Source: an uncultured Bacteroidales bacterium (GTDB lineage: Bacteria; Bacteroidota; Bacteroidia; Bacteroidales; Paludibacteraceae). From it: a DNA stretch of 64,000 nt. The notes below the pieces were generated by a model. The model was given only the letters and a program-made list of their open reading frames with translations. It made no database searches and was not told the origin of the DNA. Numbering within the stretch: position 1 is the stretch's first letter; each line of letters begins with the position of its first letter. The stretch lies in NCBI GenBank assembly GCA_900316125.1, contig ONBO01000015.1:1-64000 (forward strand). Direction: 5' to 3'. The position numbers and the translations under genes are program-made. Below, one piece after another: positions 18,716-26,999 of the stretch.

Positions 18716-20368
18716 ATGAAAAAGTTTTTAATATATACATTGGCATTTGCCATGGGTTTGTCTCTTACCTCTTGCAAGGATTTCTTGGAGGAAAAGGCAT
18801 ACGGAAACCCAACATCTGAGGAGCTTCTTCAGGATCCTGATAACATGGCTCTTCTTGTAGGTCAGGCCTACGCTGAAATGAAGTGGTTACATGACCACTG
18901 GGGATACTGGGGTCTTAACACCCTTACATCTGATGAGGCTCGCTGCCCGGTTCGTCAGCCAGGTAACCACTGGGATGATAACGGCTATTGGGTTGCACTT
19001 AATACTATGAAGTGGAACTATGAAGGTCTTGCATTTGAGCTGGTGTGGGACAAGAACGTAGCTGGTGCCACTCTGTGTAACAAGATTCTGAAGCAGATTT
19101 CTGCATACGAGGATGTTGTTGACGCTAAGATGTATGCCCGTTTTGTGGCTGAACTTTGCGTATTGCGTAGCTACTACTACTACACAATGTTTGACCTCTT
19201 TGGTAGAATCCCTTATACAGAGGAGTTCCCAGAGAGTGAGACCGCTCAGTTCCCTCTTCTTGAAAAGGCTCAAGTATGGCATAAGTTGGTTGACTGTCTT
19301 GAGAAACACACTCCAAACCTGCCAACAGCAGATAATCCTTCTAAAGCACAGAACTACGGACGTGCCACACAGGGTTTGGGTTATGCATTGCTTGCCCGTC
19401 TCTATCTGAATGCACTTTCATACGATGTTACAGATGTTGAGAACCCATACGCTAAGTGTGTACAGTATTGTGACGCAGTTATTAACTCTGGTGCATATAC
19501 TATCGAGGATAACTTCTTTAACAACTTCCTTTTTTACAATGAGAACAGCCAGGAGAACATATTTGTAATAGTTGAGAACGGTAACGCTTCATTTGACTAC
19601 CAGGACGTAGCTGGTAAGATGTGTAACAAACTCCGTATCAATCTGCTTACCCAGCACTACGCATTTATTTCTCTCTATGGTCTGCTTGAGAAGCCTTGGA
19701 ACGGCTTTGCCGCCTCTGCTGCATTCTTGAGCCTCTATAAGGATGGTGACCGCCGTGGTCCATGCCCTGAGAATGCTGGTACTGACATTGACTTCCAGGA
19801 TAAGACTAAGAAATATGGCTGGTTCCTTGGCCCTGTAAAAGATGCTAACGGCAATATTCAAAAGGATGAAAACGGTAATGAAGTTATCATTGTAAACGGC
19901 TTTAAGGGTGGTGCTAAGAATGCTAGTTGGAATGAGGGTGCACGCTGCTTCAAGTATGAGACTGAGATTAACTCCACTGTTAATAAGTTCAGTGAGAATG
20001 ATTTTGTACTCTTCCGCTATGCTGACGTACTCTATATGAAGGCTGAGGCTTGCCTGCGTGGCGGTGGTGATGTAAGTTCTGTTCTTGGCATGGCAGATTT
20101 CCAGCGTATTAGAGAGCGTGCGGGACTTCAGCCTTACGCATCACTTACACTTAATGAAATTCTTGATGAGCGCGGCCGTGAGTTTGCTTGGGAGAATGTC
20201 CGTCGTCGTGACCTTATCCGTTTTGACAAGTATACTGGTAACGCTTATTTGTGGGATTTCAAAGAGCCTGGAGTAGAGCCATTTAGAAAGTGGTTCCCAA
20301 TACCTAAGAAGTTCCTTGAAATTCACGCAAATGATAGAATTCCTTGGACTCAGAACGAGGGTTATTAA
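18716..20368 (+). CDS. susD: SusD/RagB-family surface glycan-binding lipoprotein
   Basis: 550 residues. The lipobox SLTSC places the acylated Cys at residue 20, followed by KDFLEEKAYGNPTSEELL, a typical SusD N-terminus. TPR-like helices and the C-terminal SusD signature (LFRYADVLYMKAEACLRGG, then RERAGL and a conserved ERGREFAWENVRRRDLIRF segment) are present. SusD closes over the SusC barrel and binds the oligosaccharide. It starts 18 bases after susC with a good SD. An aromatic-rich N-terminal region (WLHDHWGYWGLN, NHWDDNGYW) is compatible with stacking on glucan helices. Family assignment is secure; substrate is by context. Confidence 0.94.
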   Translation: MKKFLIYTLAFAMGLSLTSCKDFLEEKAYGNPTSEELLQDPDNMALLVGQAYAEMKWLHDHWGYWGLNTLTSDEARCPVRQPGNHWDDNGYWVALNTMKWNYEGLAFELVWDKNVAGATLCNKILKQISAYEDVVDAKMYARFVAELCVLRSYYYYTMFDLFGRIPYTEEFPESETAQFPLLEKAQVWHKLVDCLEKHTPNLPTADNPSKAQNYGRATQGLGYALLARLYLNALSYDVTDVENPYAKCVQYCDAVINSGAYTIEDNFFNNFLFYNENSQENIFVIVENGNASFDYQDVAGKMCNKLRINLLTQHYAFISLYGLLEKPWNGFAASAAFLSLYKDGDRRGPCPENAGTDIDFQDKTKKYGWFLGPVKDANGNIQKDENGNEVIIVNGFKGGAKNASWNEGARCFKYETEINSTVNKFSENDFVLFRYADVLYMKAEACLRGGGDVSSVLGMADFQRIRERAGLQPYASLTLNEILDERGREFAWENVRRRDLIRFDKYTGNAYLWDFKEPGVEPFRKWFPIPKKFLEIHANDRIPWTQNEGY

Positions 20369-20396
20369 TAGTTAGAAACCAAAAAACAGATTATAT

Positions 20397-21740
20397 ATGA
20401 AATCAAATATTTTGAAATTAGGCGTTTGCCTTTTGGCTGCACTGGCAATGTTCTCCTGCAAAAAGCAGGAGACATCCGCCTACTCATCAGATCCTACCTA
20501 TATGGCTCTCACGGTGGGTGAGCAAGGCAAGGTGAATGTTATGTGCTAAGGTGTGAAATCTTCAGAGGGCACAGAGGTTAGCGGCGTTACATGGTCATGC
20601 TCAAACAAGTATGTCGCTGATGTTGACGCAAACGGCGTGGTTACAGCAAAAAAAGTTGGAACTGCTGAGGTTACTGGCTCATTCCAGAACGGTAAGCTGG
20701 TTACTTGCTCTGTTGCAGTCCTTGGAACATCATATTTGTTTATTGAGCCTTACATAGGTGTAAGTATGAGTGAGGCTATGACATCTGAGGAGCAGGATCA
20801 GGACTCTATAGTTCGTAAGGGAGAAAACTACTTTGTCTCCTTTGACAAGTCTGGCAACTCAAAGTATAGTGACTACAAATTCTACTCATACGGAGCTAAG
20901 TCTTGCGCATTTGCTGATGTTCAGGGTCAGGCTGCGCACGAGGAGCTTATGGGCAAATTCCTGCCTGAGCGTTTTGACGCTGTTAACGGTTTCTTTATGG
21001 ATAACATGAACCGTAGAGTGTACGCTCCTACCACTCCTTTTGAATATGTGGCAATATATACACCTAATGATAACGCAGTTACTATAGAGGAGGCTATTTT
21101 AGCATACCGTGAATCATGTTATGCTTACCTTACAGTATGCTCAAGCCCTGCTGCATACAGCAAAGAGGCTCTTGATCTTGTAAATGATATTACTTATGAG
21201 GCTCTTGACCAGAATACAGTTAATATTATTGTAAATGCCGGCAAACAGACAGTAGCCTCATCTAAGTTTGTTAAGGAGATAGAGGAGGTGCTCTCTAATG
21301 ACCGTGCTGCTCTTGAAACGGAGTTTGTAAAGGCTGCCAGGGTTTCAGGTATGAATATCTGCCATTCTAACCTCTCTGCTCCATACGATGTAAATAACTT
21401 CTATTCTGCTGCATGGACAGAGATTCAGAAACTTGACCTTGCTGCAAGTGAGGCGTTTAATGCCGCTCAGACCATTAAGCAGGTGGATGCTGCTATCACT
21501 AATAACAAGGCTCTGTATTCAACTATAGTAAGTAAGAGTGTTGTTGACCTCTATAAGAATGACCTTACCAAGGCATACCAGAAGTACAATGAATCTGATT
21601 ACACAGCTGAAAACTGGGCTACACTTACTGGTTACTATAATGCAGGTCTTTCTGATCTTGAGACTTCCATAACAACCAAGGAGGCTGAGACAAAGAACAA
21701 AGAGGTTAAGGCTCAGATGAAGGCAGTGCCAAAAAAATAA
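20397..21740 (+). pseudogene. Ig-like (Big_2) plus helical lipoprotein of the alpha-glucan operon, interrupted by an in-frame TAA
   Basis: From the ATG at 20397 a lipoprotein signal (lipobox AMFSC, Cys 21) reads into a bacterial Ig-like domain, but codon 51 is TAA (20547-20549). The same frame continues without a break to 21740 and finishes the Ig fold (VSGVTWSCSNKYVADVDANG ... KKVGTAEVTG), so this looks like a single gene with a nonsense codon. An alternative GTG start at 20553 would give 395 residues without a signal peptide. The middle region is unrecognised; the last 120 residues are helical and resemble FIVAR-type repeats (SDYTAENWATLTGYYNAGL). It occupies the SusE position, 28 bases after susD, but is not a SusE homologue that I can recognise. 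A sequencing error, a recent null mutation or readthrough are the options. Confidence 0.75.
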
Positions 21741-21746
21741 CTTAAT

Positions 21747-21777
21747 TTTGTAATTACAAAAAACTTTTGTACCTTTA
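21747..21777 (+). promoter_or_regulatory. Internal promoter before the SusE/F-like gene
   Basis: TTTG at 21747-21750, 19-base spacer, TACCTTTA at 21770-21777 (one mismatch to TAnnTTTG). A 13-base T-run (21798-21810) and the leader motif CTATTTATTAACCT follow. It would allow the last gene to be made independently of the interrupted gene upstream. Confidence 0.55.
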
Positions 21778-21841
21778 CAAGGTCTAAAATTAAACGATTT
21801 TTTTTTTTTTCAACTATTTATTAACCTAAAAATTTAAAGAA

Positions 21842-23200
21842 ATGAAAAACAAGTTAGTTTCATTTGCCCTTCTTTTGGGCTTGGTAGTAGCTGGTGTTTC
21901 TTGTAAGAAAGAAAACCCACAGCCTGCTCCTACCGCTGATTTTACAATCACTCCAACTACAATGAGTCTTTCTGTTAATGGAATTGGTACTATCACCGCT
22001 TCTAACGCAACAGGTGATGTTACATGGACTATTGCAGATAATACCATTGCCGAGATTACCCCTAATGGCGCAACCTGCTCTGTTAAGGCTATGAAAGAGG
22101 GTACCACAACAGTAAAGGCGGCTAATAACGGCAAGGAGCTTACATGTACTGTTACTGTAACCGCTACTCCTCCAACTCCAACAGATCTTCCTTCTGTTCA
22201 AGGTACAGCTGGCAAGTACACTCTTGCATTCCAGGCTCCTTCTATTGAGTGCGCATACAAGAACATCTGCTTCTTTGGTGCATTTGAGGATAATGATCCT
22301 GCAAATCCAGATGCTCCTGTAGCTGAGGCTATTGTTCAAGAGGGCTTCACAAACTGGTATAAGGTTGTGTTTGAGGCTGAGGATGGTACTGCTATGGGTA
22401 AGATCTGCCCTGAGACAATAGACGGTGCTCGTTCTTGGAACACACAGGCTAAAACCTTTGAGGTTGTTCAAGGTGACGCTGAGTCTGTAGCTGATATGGG
22501 TGCTAACAAGATTAGCTTTGGTGCTAGTGCTCTTGGTGATGTAGTATACGTTACTGTTGCTGAGTGGTCTGCAGATCCTTGCACCGCTCCTAACCCAGAA
22601 GGTACAGCTACATTCAATGTAATAATTCTTACTGAGTTCCCAGAGGGCTTTGATCCAGATGACATTGAGGTTTCTGCTGCATTCTGGACTCCAGGTTCAG
22701 TTGAAATGTCACGTGACCTTGCTTACCAAGGTCCTGGTTATAAGTTCACAGGTGTTTATGAGAACTATCCTGCTAACCAGCAGTTCAAATACAACATCAA
22801 GTACAAAGAGGGTGAATGGATTTGGGAGAAACATGATAACCGTACAATGCCATACTCTCTTACAACTAATGATGAGTGTGTAGAGTGGGATAGCGAGCCA
22901 TGGAACCCAATCCCAGGCGGTAACGGTACATTCAAGATCACTCTTGGTGCTGCTTGCGGTGCTGCTGATGCTGATAAGGTTATCTTCACAGGTAACTTTG
23001 CTGAGGAGAGCTGGGGCGATAGCCAGCGTGAGATGACTCCAGACAACCAGGGTGGCTGGTCTTGGACAGGTGACTTCCCAGAGAACTTCATGTACAAGGT
23101 AATCCTTCGTACAGAGGGTCAGGATGACAAGTGGGTTGGTCCTGATGGTAACTGGAAGTTTGATGGTACAACATTTGAGCAGGAGTGGTCTTGCGAATAA
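21842..23200 (+). CDS. SusE/SusF-like starch-binding surface lipoprotein
   Basis: 452 residues. Lipobox VAGVSC (Cys 21) and an acidic or polar tail after it suggest surface export. Residues about 30-105 form a Big_2 Ig-like domain (VNGIGTITASNATGDVTWTI ... MKEGTTTVKA) similar to that of the interrupted gene upstream. Two or three beta-sandwich modules follow; the last two (about 270-350 and 360-450) are rich in exposed Trp and resemble SusE/SusF starch-binding modules (VIFTGNFAEESWGDSQREMT; WVGPDGNWKFDG). The expected role is binding alpha-glucan at the cell surface to help SusG-like enzymes and SusCD. A terminator follows immediately. Assignment to SusE or SusF specifically is not possible. 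Confidence 0.8.
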   Translation: MKNKLVSFALLLGLVVAGVSCKKENPQPAPTADFTITPTTMSLSVNGIGTITASNATGDVTWTIADNTIAEITPNGATCSVKAMKEGTTTVKAANNGKELTCTVTVTATPPTPTDLPSVQGTAGKYTLAFQAPSIECAYKNICFFGAFEDNDPANPDAPVAEAIVQEGFTNWYKVVFEAEDGTAMGKICPETIDGARSWNTQAKTFEVVQGDAESVADMGANKISFGASALGDVVYVTVAEWSADPCTAPNPEGTATFNVIILTEFPEGFDPDDIEVSAAFWTPGSVEMSRDLAYQGPGYKFTGVYENYPANQQFKYNIKYKEGEWIWEKHDNRTMPYSLTTNDECVEWDSEPWNPIPGGNGTFKITLGAACGAADADKVIFTGNFAEESWGDSQREMTPDNQGGWSWTGDFPENFMYKVILRTEGQDDKWVGPDGNWKFDGTTFEQEWSCE

Positions 23201-23226
23201 TCATCACAGATTCCTAACTTAATAAA

Positions 23227-23256
23227 AGCCGCTTCCTTACGGGAGCGGTTTTTTTT
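23227..23256 (+). terminator. Rho-independent terminator ending the susCD operon
   Basis: CCGCTTCC / GGGAGCGG stem (one T-G pair) with TTAC loop, followed by a run of eight T. The rseP promoter box begins directly after the T-run. Confidence 0.88.
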
Positions 23257-23257
23257 G

Positions 23258-23265
23258 TATCTTTG
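23258..23265 (+). promoter_or_regulatory. rseP -7 promoter box
   Basis: TATCTTTG, exact match to TAnnTTTG, ending seven bases before the rseP ATG at 23273. No TTTG at the -33 position was seen. The predicted leader is only about 3 nt. Confidence 0.6.
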
Positions 23266-23272
23266 CACCGCT

Positions 23273-24577
23273 ATGCAATTCCTACAGCTAATATTATGTT
23301 TGAGCCTGCTCGTGATTCTGCACGAGTTTGGCCATTTTATCACTGCAAAGATATTTGGTGTGAGGGTGGAGAAGTTTTACCTCTTCTTTAACCCTTGGTT
23401 TTCACTTTTTAAGTTTAAGCCTAAGAACTCTGATACTGAGTACGGAATAGGCTGGCTGCCGCTTGGCGGCTATGTGAAGCTGGCTGGCATGATAGATGAG
23501 AGCCTTGACACAGAGCAGATGGCTCGCCCTGTGCAGCCGTGGGAGTTCCGTGCTAAGCCGGCATGGCAGCGACTTATTATTATGAGCGCCGGCGTTATAA
23601 TGAATTTCCTAACGGCCATAGTTATATTTTCCATGATTCTATTCTGCAACGGAGAGGAGTATGTACGCTTGCAGGATGCCTCCATGGGTATGGAGTTTTC
23701 TGAGGTGGCTCAGAAGCAGGGATTCCGTGACGGTGATATTTTGCTTGAGGCTGACGGTGAGACGCTTGAGGCTTTTGATGAGGAGAGTTTGCGTAAGATT
23801 CTTGATGCAAGCACAGTTACGGTTCTGCGTGACGGTGAGCGTAAGAATCTGACTATGACCCGCACTTTCAAGAGGGATTTGATTGCCGCCAAAACTGGTT
23901 TTGCTGATTTTAGGATTCCGTTTGTGGTTAAGGATGTCATTGCATCCACGCCTGCGGAGGCTGCTGGGTTGGCTGCTGGTGACAGCTTGACTGGTATTAA
24001 CGGTACCAAATATGTAGCATGGACTGATTTTACGCCTGTTATCAGGGCTAATAAGGGTGTGCCTATGGAGCTTGAGTTTTACCGTGATGTTGAACGCATG
24101 ACCACCACTCTTACGCCTGACACGCTTGGCAAGATAGGAGTGTATGTTACTCCTTACTTTGAAATATATCCTGTTACAAGGCATGATTACGGCTTCTGGG
24201 AGTCATTCCCTGCCGGTATAAGCAAGGGTGTGAAGACCTTTACCGGCTACGGCAGTGACTTTAAGATGGTATTTACCAAGGAGGGGGCTGAGAGCCTTGG
24301 CGGCTTTGGCACCATTACCAAGATGTTCCCGGATAGCATCAACTGGCTATACTTCTGGTATATGACTGCCTATCTCTCTATTATACTTGCATTTATGAAT
24401 ATTCTTCCAATACCTGCCCTTGACGGCGGTCATATCATATTCCTGCTCTATGAGATTATTACCCGCAGAAAACTGAGTCAGGAGTTTATGATACGTATGC
24501 AGCAGATTGGGCTTCTGCTACTTCTGGCGCTGCTGCTCTACGCTAATGGTATGGATATAATTAGGGCGTTGCAGTAA
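23273..24577 (+). CDS. rseP: RIP metalloprotease RseP (site-2 protease family)
   Basis: 434 residues from the ATG at 23273; a TTG six codons upstream lies inside the promoter box and is unlikely. The zinc-binding HEFGH is at residues 17-21 within the first membrane helix, and the second metal motif, MNILPIPALDGGHI, is near residue 385. One or two PDZ domains lie between (for example ASTPAEAAGLAAGDSLTGIN). This intramembrane protease cleaves anti-sigma factors and signal-peptide remnants in the inner membrane. It is convergent with dxr, its usual neighbour in Bacteroidetes, and is preceded by a promoter that should give a nearly leaderless mRNA. A palindromic repeat follows the stop. Confidence 0.95.
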   Translation: MQFLQLILCLSLLVILHEFGHFITAKIFGVRVEKFYLFFNPWFSLFKFKPKNSDTEYGIGWLPLGGYVKLAGMIDESLDTEQMARPVQPWEFRAKPAWQRLIIMSAGVIMNFLTAIVIFSMILFCNGEEYVRLQDASMGMEFSEVAQKQGFRDGDILLEADGETLEAFDEESLRKILDASTVTVLRDGERKNLTMTRTFKRDLIAAKTGFADFRIPFVVKDVIASTPAEAAGLAAGDSLTGINGTKYVAWTDFTPVIRANKGVPMELEFYRDVERMTTTLTPDTLGKIGVYVTPYFEIYPVTRHDYGFWESFPAGISKGVKTFTGYGSDFKMVFTKEGAESLGGFGTITKMFPDSINWLYFWYMTAYLSIILAFMNILPIPALDGGHIIFLLYEIITRRKLSQEFMIRMQQIGLLLLLALLLYANGMDIIRALQ

Positions 24578-24581
24578 TGCA

Positions 24582-24614
24582 TTATGAGATGCTTCGTTTC
24601 ACTCAGCATGACGT
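24582..24614. repeat. Intergenic palindromic repeat half-element, inverted copy
   Basis: A 33-base stretch (starting TTATGAGATGCTTCG) that is the exact reverse complement of 28526-28558. It sits between the convergent rseP and dxr stops. It is one half of the larger imperfect palindrome seen at 28526-28598. Confidence 0.85.
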
Positions 24615-24627
24615 GGAGGCTATGCCC

Positions 24628-25791
24628 TTAGCATGATGTGCTGGCCTGGCACATGCTGGCTATTCTTCTTGCCTCAGCATCAGAATCCACATAATCCTGA
24701 TATGTAGGAGTTGAGATGAATGTGGCGGTTTGCAGGGTGCTCTCTATCACGTCACTCATCTGCAGGAAGCCTATTTTGCCTTCAAGGAATGCAGCGTTTG
24801 CCACTTCATTGGCGGCATTAAGGATACAAGGGGCGTTCCCGCCACGATGTATAGCCTGGTACGCAAGCGCAAGATTGCGGAACTTCTCCATATCTGGTTT
24901 CTCAAATGTCATGGAGGCCAGGTCAAAGAAGTTCACACGGCCGTATGAGTTAGGAAGCCTTGAGGGGTATGAGAGTGCGTACTGTATGGGGAGTTTCATA
25001 TCGGGGGTGCCGAGCTGGGCCTTAATGGCGCCGTCAGCAAACTGCACCATGGAGTGTATTATTGACTGCGGGTGCACCACCACCTCTATTTTGTCCACGT
25101 CTATTCCAAAGAGCCATTTTGCCTCTATAACCTCAAAGCCTTTGTTCATCATGGAGGCTGAGTCTATGGTTATTTTGGCTCCCATGCTCCAGTTAGGGTG
25201 CTTGAGAGCGTCAGCGGCGGTTACTGTTTTAAGATAGTCAATGTCCTTGGTGCGGAACGGGCCGCCTGAGGCTGTGAGCAGTATCTTCTCCACTTGGTTC
25301 TGCTGTTCGCCTTGCAGGCACTGGAATATGGCTGAATGCTCTGAGTCTACTGGCAGTATGCGGCTGCCATAACGGCGCTGAAGGTCACATATTATCTCGC
25401 CTGCCACAACCATGGTCTCCTTGTTTGCCAGTGCTATGGTCTTGCCCTTCTCCATGGCGCTTATTGTGGGACGGAGTCCTGCGTAACCCACCATGGCTGT
25501 AAGCACCATATCCACCTCCGGCTCTGCCACCACGCTGCACACGCTCTCCATTCCTGCAAGTACTGTCACGCCTGTGCCGGCGAGCGCATCGCAGACATCG
25601 GTGTAGAACTCATCCTTTACTATGATGGCGTACTTGGGGCGGAACTTTATGGCCTGTGCTATAAGTAGTTGGTAGTTGTTATAGGCGGTTATGGCGTATG
25701 CTTCAAAGAGTTGCGGATTGTCTGCTATCACTTGCAACGCCTGGGTGCCTATTGACCCGGTGGAGCCTAATATTGCTATTCTTTTTCTCAT
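24628..25791 (-). CDS. dxr: 1-deoxy-D-xylulose 5-phosphate reductoisomerase
   Basis: 387 residues, normal for Dxr. It converts DXP to 2-C-methyl-D-erythritol 4-phosphate with NADPH, the committed step of the MEP isoprenoid pathway. Visible motifs: ILGSTGSIGTQALQVI (NADPH binding, residues 6-21), ALANKETMVVAGE, ILPVDSEHSAIFQCLQ with the metal-binding DSEH triad, LTASGGPFR and MGAKITIDSASMMNKGFE. Its start overlaps the stop of the M23-like gene by 4 bases (25788-25791), showing translational coupling. It is convergent with rseP. Cytoplasmic. Confidence 0.97.
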   Translation of the reverse strand: MRKRIAILGSTGSIGTQALQVIADNPQLFEAYAITAYNNYQLLIAQAIKFRPKYAIIVKDEFYTDVCDALAGTGVTVLAGMESVCSVVAEPEVDMVLTAMVGYAGLRPTISAMEKGKTIALANKETMVVAGEIICDLQRRYGSRILPVDSEHSAIFQCLQGEQQNQVEKILLTASGGPFRTKDIDYLKTVTAADALKHPNWSMGAKITIDSASMMNKGFEVIEAKWLFGIDVDKIEVVVHPQSIIHSMVQFADGAIKAQLGTPDMKLPIQYALSYPSRLPNSYGRVNFFDLASMTFEKPDMEKFRNLALAYQAIHRGGNAPCILNAANEVANAAFLEGKIGFLQMSDVIESTLQTATFISTPTYQDYVDSDAEARRIASMCQASTSC

Positions 25792-26666
25792 TCTATTACC
25801 AGGTAGTCAAGCGGGTTCTGCGCCACATTCTCATTCCAAAGTTCAAAGTGGAGTATGTGCTTGCCCGTGCCTTTGTCTCCGTTATACATAGTTCCTATCA
25901 CCTGCCCTGACTTTACGTTCTCTCCGTTTCTTACATAAATGCCTGCCAGTTGCTTATAGAGTGATATGTAGTTCTGAGGATGTATAATCTCTACGTAGTA
26001 GCCTGAGTTGAAGTCATAGCCTGAGTTGAAAACTACTCCCTGATATACCGCCGATACTGAACTGTGCGGCAGGGTTGAGATGTCTACGCCGTAGCGGCTC
26101 TTGCCTGGGTCAAAGAAGCTTGTAACCACACCTTGTGCAGGGCGCTGGAATGTTATGCTCTTGGATTCCGGTGCGGAGTTCATAAGGTTGAACTTCTCAT
26201 CCTCCTCATAGTTACGTACAAACTCTTTCTCAGCCTCTGATTTCTCTTTGAACTGCTGCGCTTGTACGGCAAGTAGCACATCTTTCATATCTTTGCCCAC
26301 GGTGGTGTCTATCTTGACATCGCCGCTCATTACTGCTTTAAGAGCATCTATGTATTTGTCCTGCAGCTCCACCACTTCTGTAAGGGAGTCAATTTGGAGG
26401 GCCTCCACTGCCACGTTTTCACGTAGGTCCTCATCTACGTTCTCTGGCAGGAACCCTTTTAACGGTGTGAAGAGTATTAATGCGGAGAATAGCAGTATGG
26501 TGGTGATTATTAGGAGTATGGTCAGCACAGAAAGCCCAAGCGCAGATAGGCGGGTGTGGTATACCTCTTCCAGTGTGCTCTCATTCATTACTGACACTTT
26601 GTATCTGGTGGTCAGCTTTTTAAGTGAAAGCAATTTGTTTTTCTTTTTTATTGTAGACTTGGACAT
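25788..26666 (-). CDS. LytM/M23-family membrane protein with degenerate zinc site
   Basis: 292 residues. A basic N-terminal cytoplasmic segment, one membrane helix (about residues 42-66), a periplasmic helical region and a C-terminal LytM (M23) domain (about 170-292). In active M23 enzymes the first ligands are H-x3-D and the last HxH. Here the first motif reads SRYGVDI, with Arg in place of His, and the last reads KHILHFELW with an extra residue between the His pair. It is therefore probably not a peptidase but an EnvC/NlpD-type regulator of cell-wall enzymes (inference). The protein overlaps dxr by 4 bases. MSKSTIKKKNKLL is the probable start. Confidence 0.88.
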   Translation of the reverse strand: MSKSTIKKKNKLLSLKKLTTRYKVSVMNESTLEEVYHTRLSALGLSVLTILLIITTILLFSALILFTPLKGFLPENVDEDLRENVAVEALQIDSLTEVVELQDKYIDALKAVMSGDVKIDTTVGKDMKDVLLAVQAQQFKEKSEAEKEFVRNYEEDEKFNLMNSAPESKSITFQRPAQGVVTSFFDPGKSRYGVDISTLPHSSVSAVYQGVVFNSGYDFNSGYYVEIIHPQNYISLYKQLAGIYVRNGENVKSGQVIGTMYNGDKGTGKHILHFELWNENVAQNPLDYLVIE

Positions 26667-26704
26667 AGTTTTGTCTCTGTACTGAATTACAAAGGTAATG
26701 ATTT

Positions 26705-26827
26705 TAATTGAGAATTGAGAGTTGAGAGTTGAGAATTGGGATTTAATTTTTGAAAATGAAATGCCTGATGTTAAAGAATGTTAAAATTTGAATAATTTTC
26801 CACTCTCCATTCTCCACTCTCAATTTT
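26705..26827. repeat. Simple GTTGAGA/ATTGAGA heptamer tracts, inverted pair
   Basis: 26705-26737 is built of AATTGAG/AGTTGAG heptamers; 26801-26827 is a similar tract on the opposite strand (ACTCTCCATTCTCCACTCTC). The pair could fold into a long imperfect hairpin between the M23-like gene and tRNA-Met. Related tracts lie at the 3' ends of gltX and rsmI. Confidence 0.7.
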
Positions 26828-26832
26828 TTCCG

Positions 26833-26840
26833 TATCTTTG
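26833..26840 (+). promoter_or_regulatory. tRNA-fMet -7 promoter box
   Basis: TATCTTTG, exact TAnnTTTG match, 11 bases before the tRNA 5' end. No TTTG at the -33 position. Confidence 0.6.
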
Positions 26841-26851
26841 CAGTCCAATAT

Positions 26852-26923
<72 letters not shown>

Positions 26924-26926
26924 CTA

Positions 26927-26955
26927 AGAGCAGCAGAGATGCTGCTCTTTTTTTT
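26927..26955 (+). terminator. Terminator after initiator tRNA
   Basis: Perfect 9-bp stem AGAGCAGCA / TGCTGCTCT with a GAGA loop, followed by seven T. Confidence 0.9.
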
Positions 26956-26981
26956 GCGTATTTATTTTTTTACTATCTTTG
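26953..26981 (+). promoter_or_regulatory. gltX promoter
   Basis: TTTG at 26953-26956 (overlapping the terminator T-run), spacer of 17, TATCTTTG at 26974-26981. The spacer is 2 bases short of consensus, but the -7 box is exact. It predicts a leader of about 15 nt before the ATG at 27000. Confidence 0.55.
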
Positions 26982-26999
26982 TGCACCAAATTATATATT

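Noticed and set aside
20547..20549. Recoding of the TAA codon (special amino acid or alternative code)
   Set aside because: TAA is used as the normal stop for many genes in this window, and no recoding structure is known for TAA.
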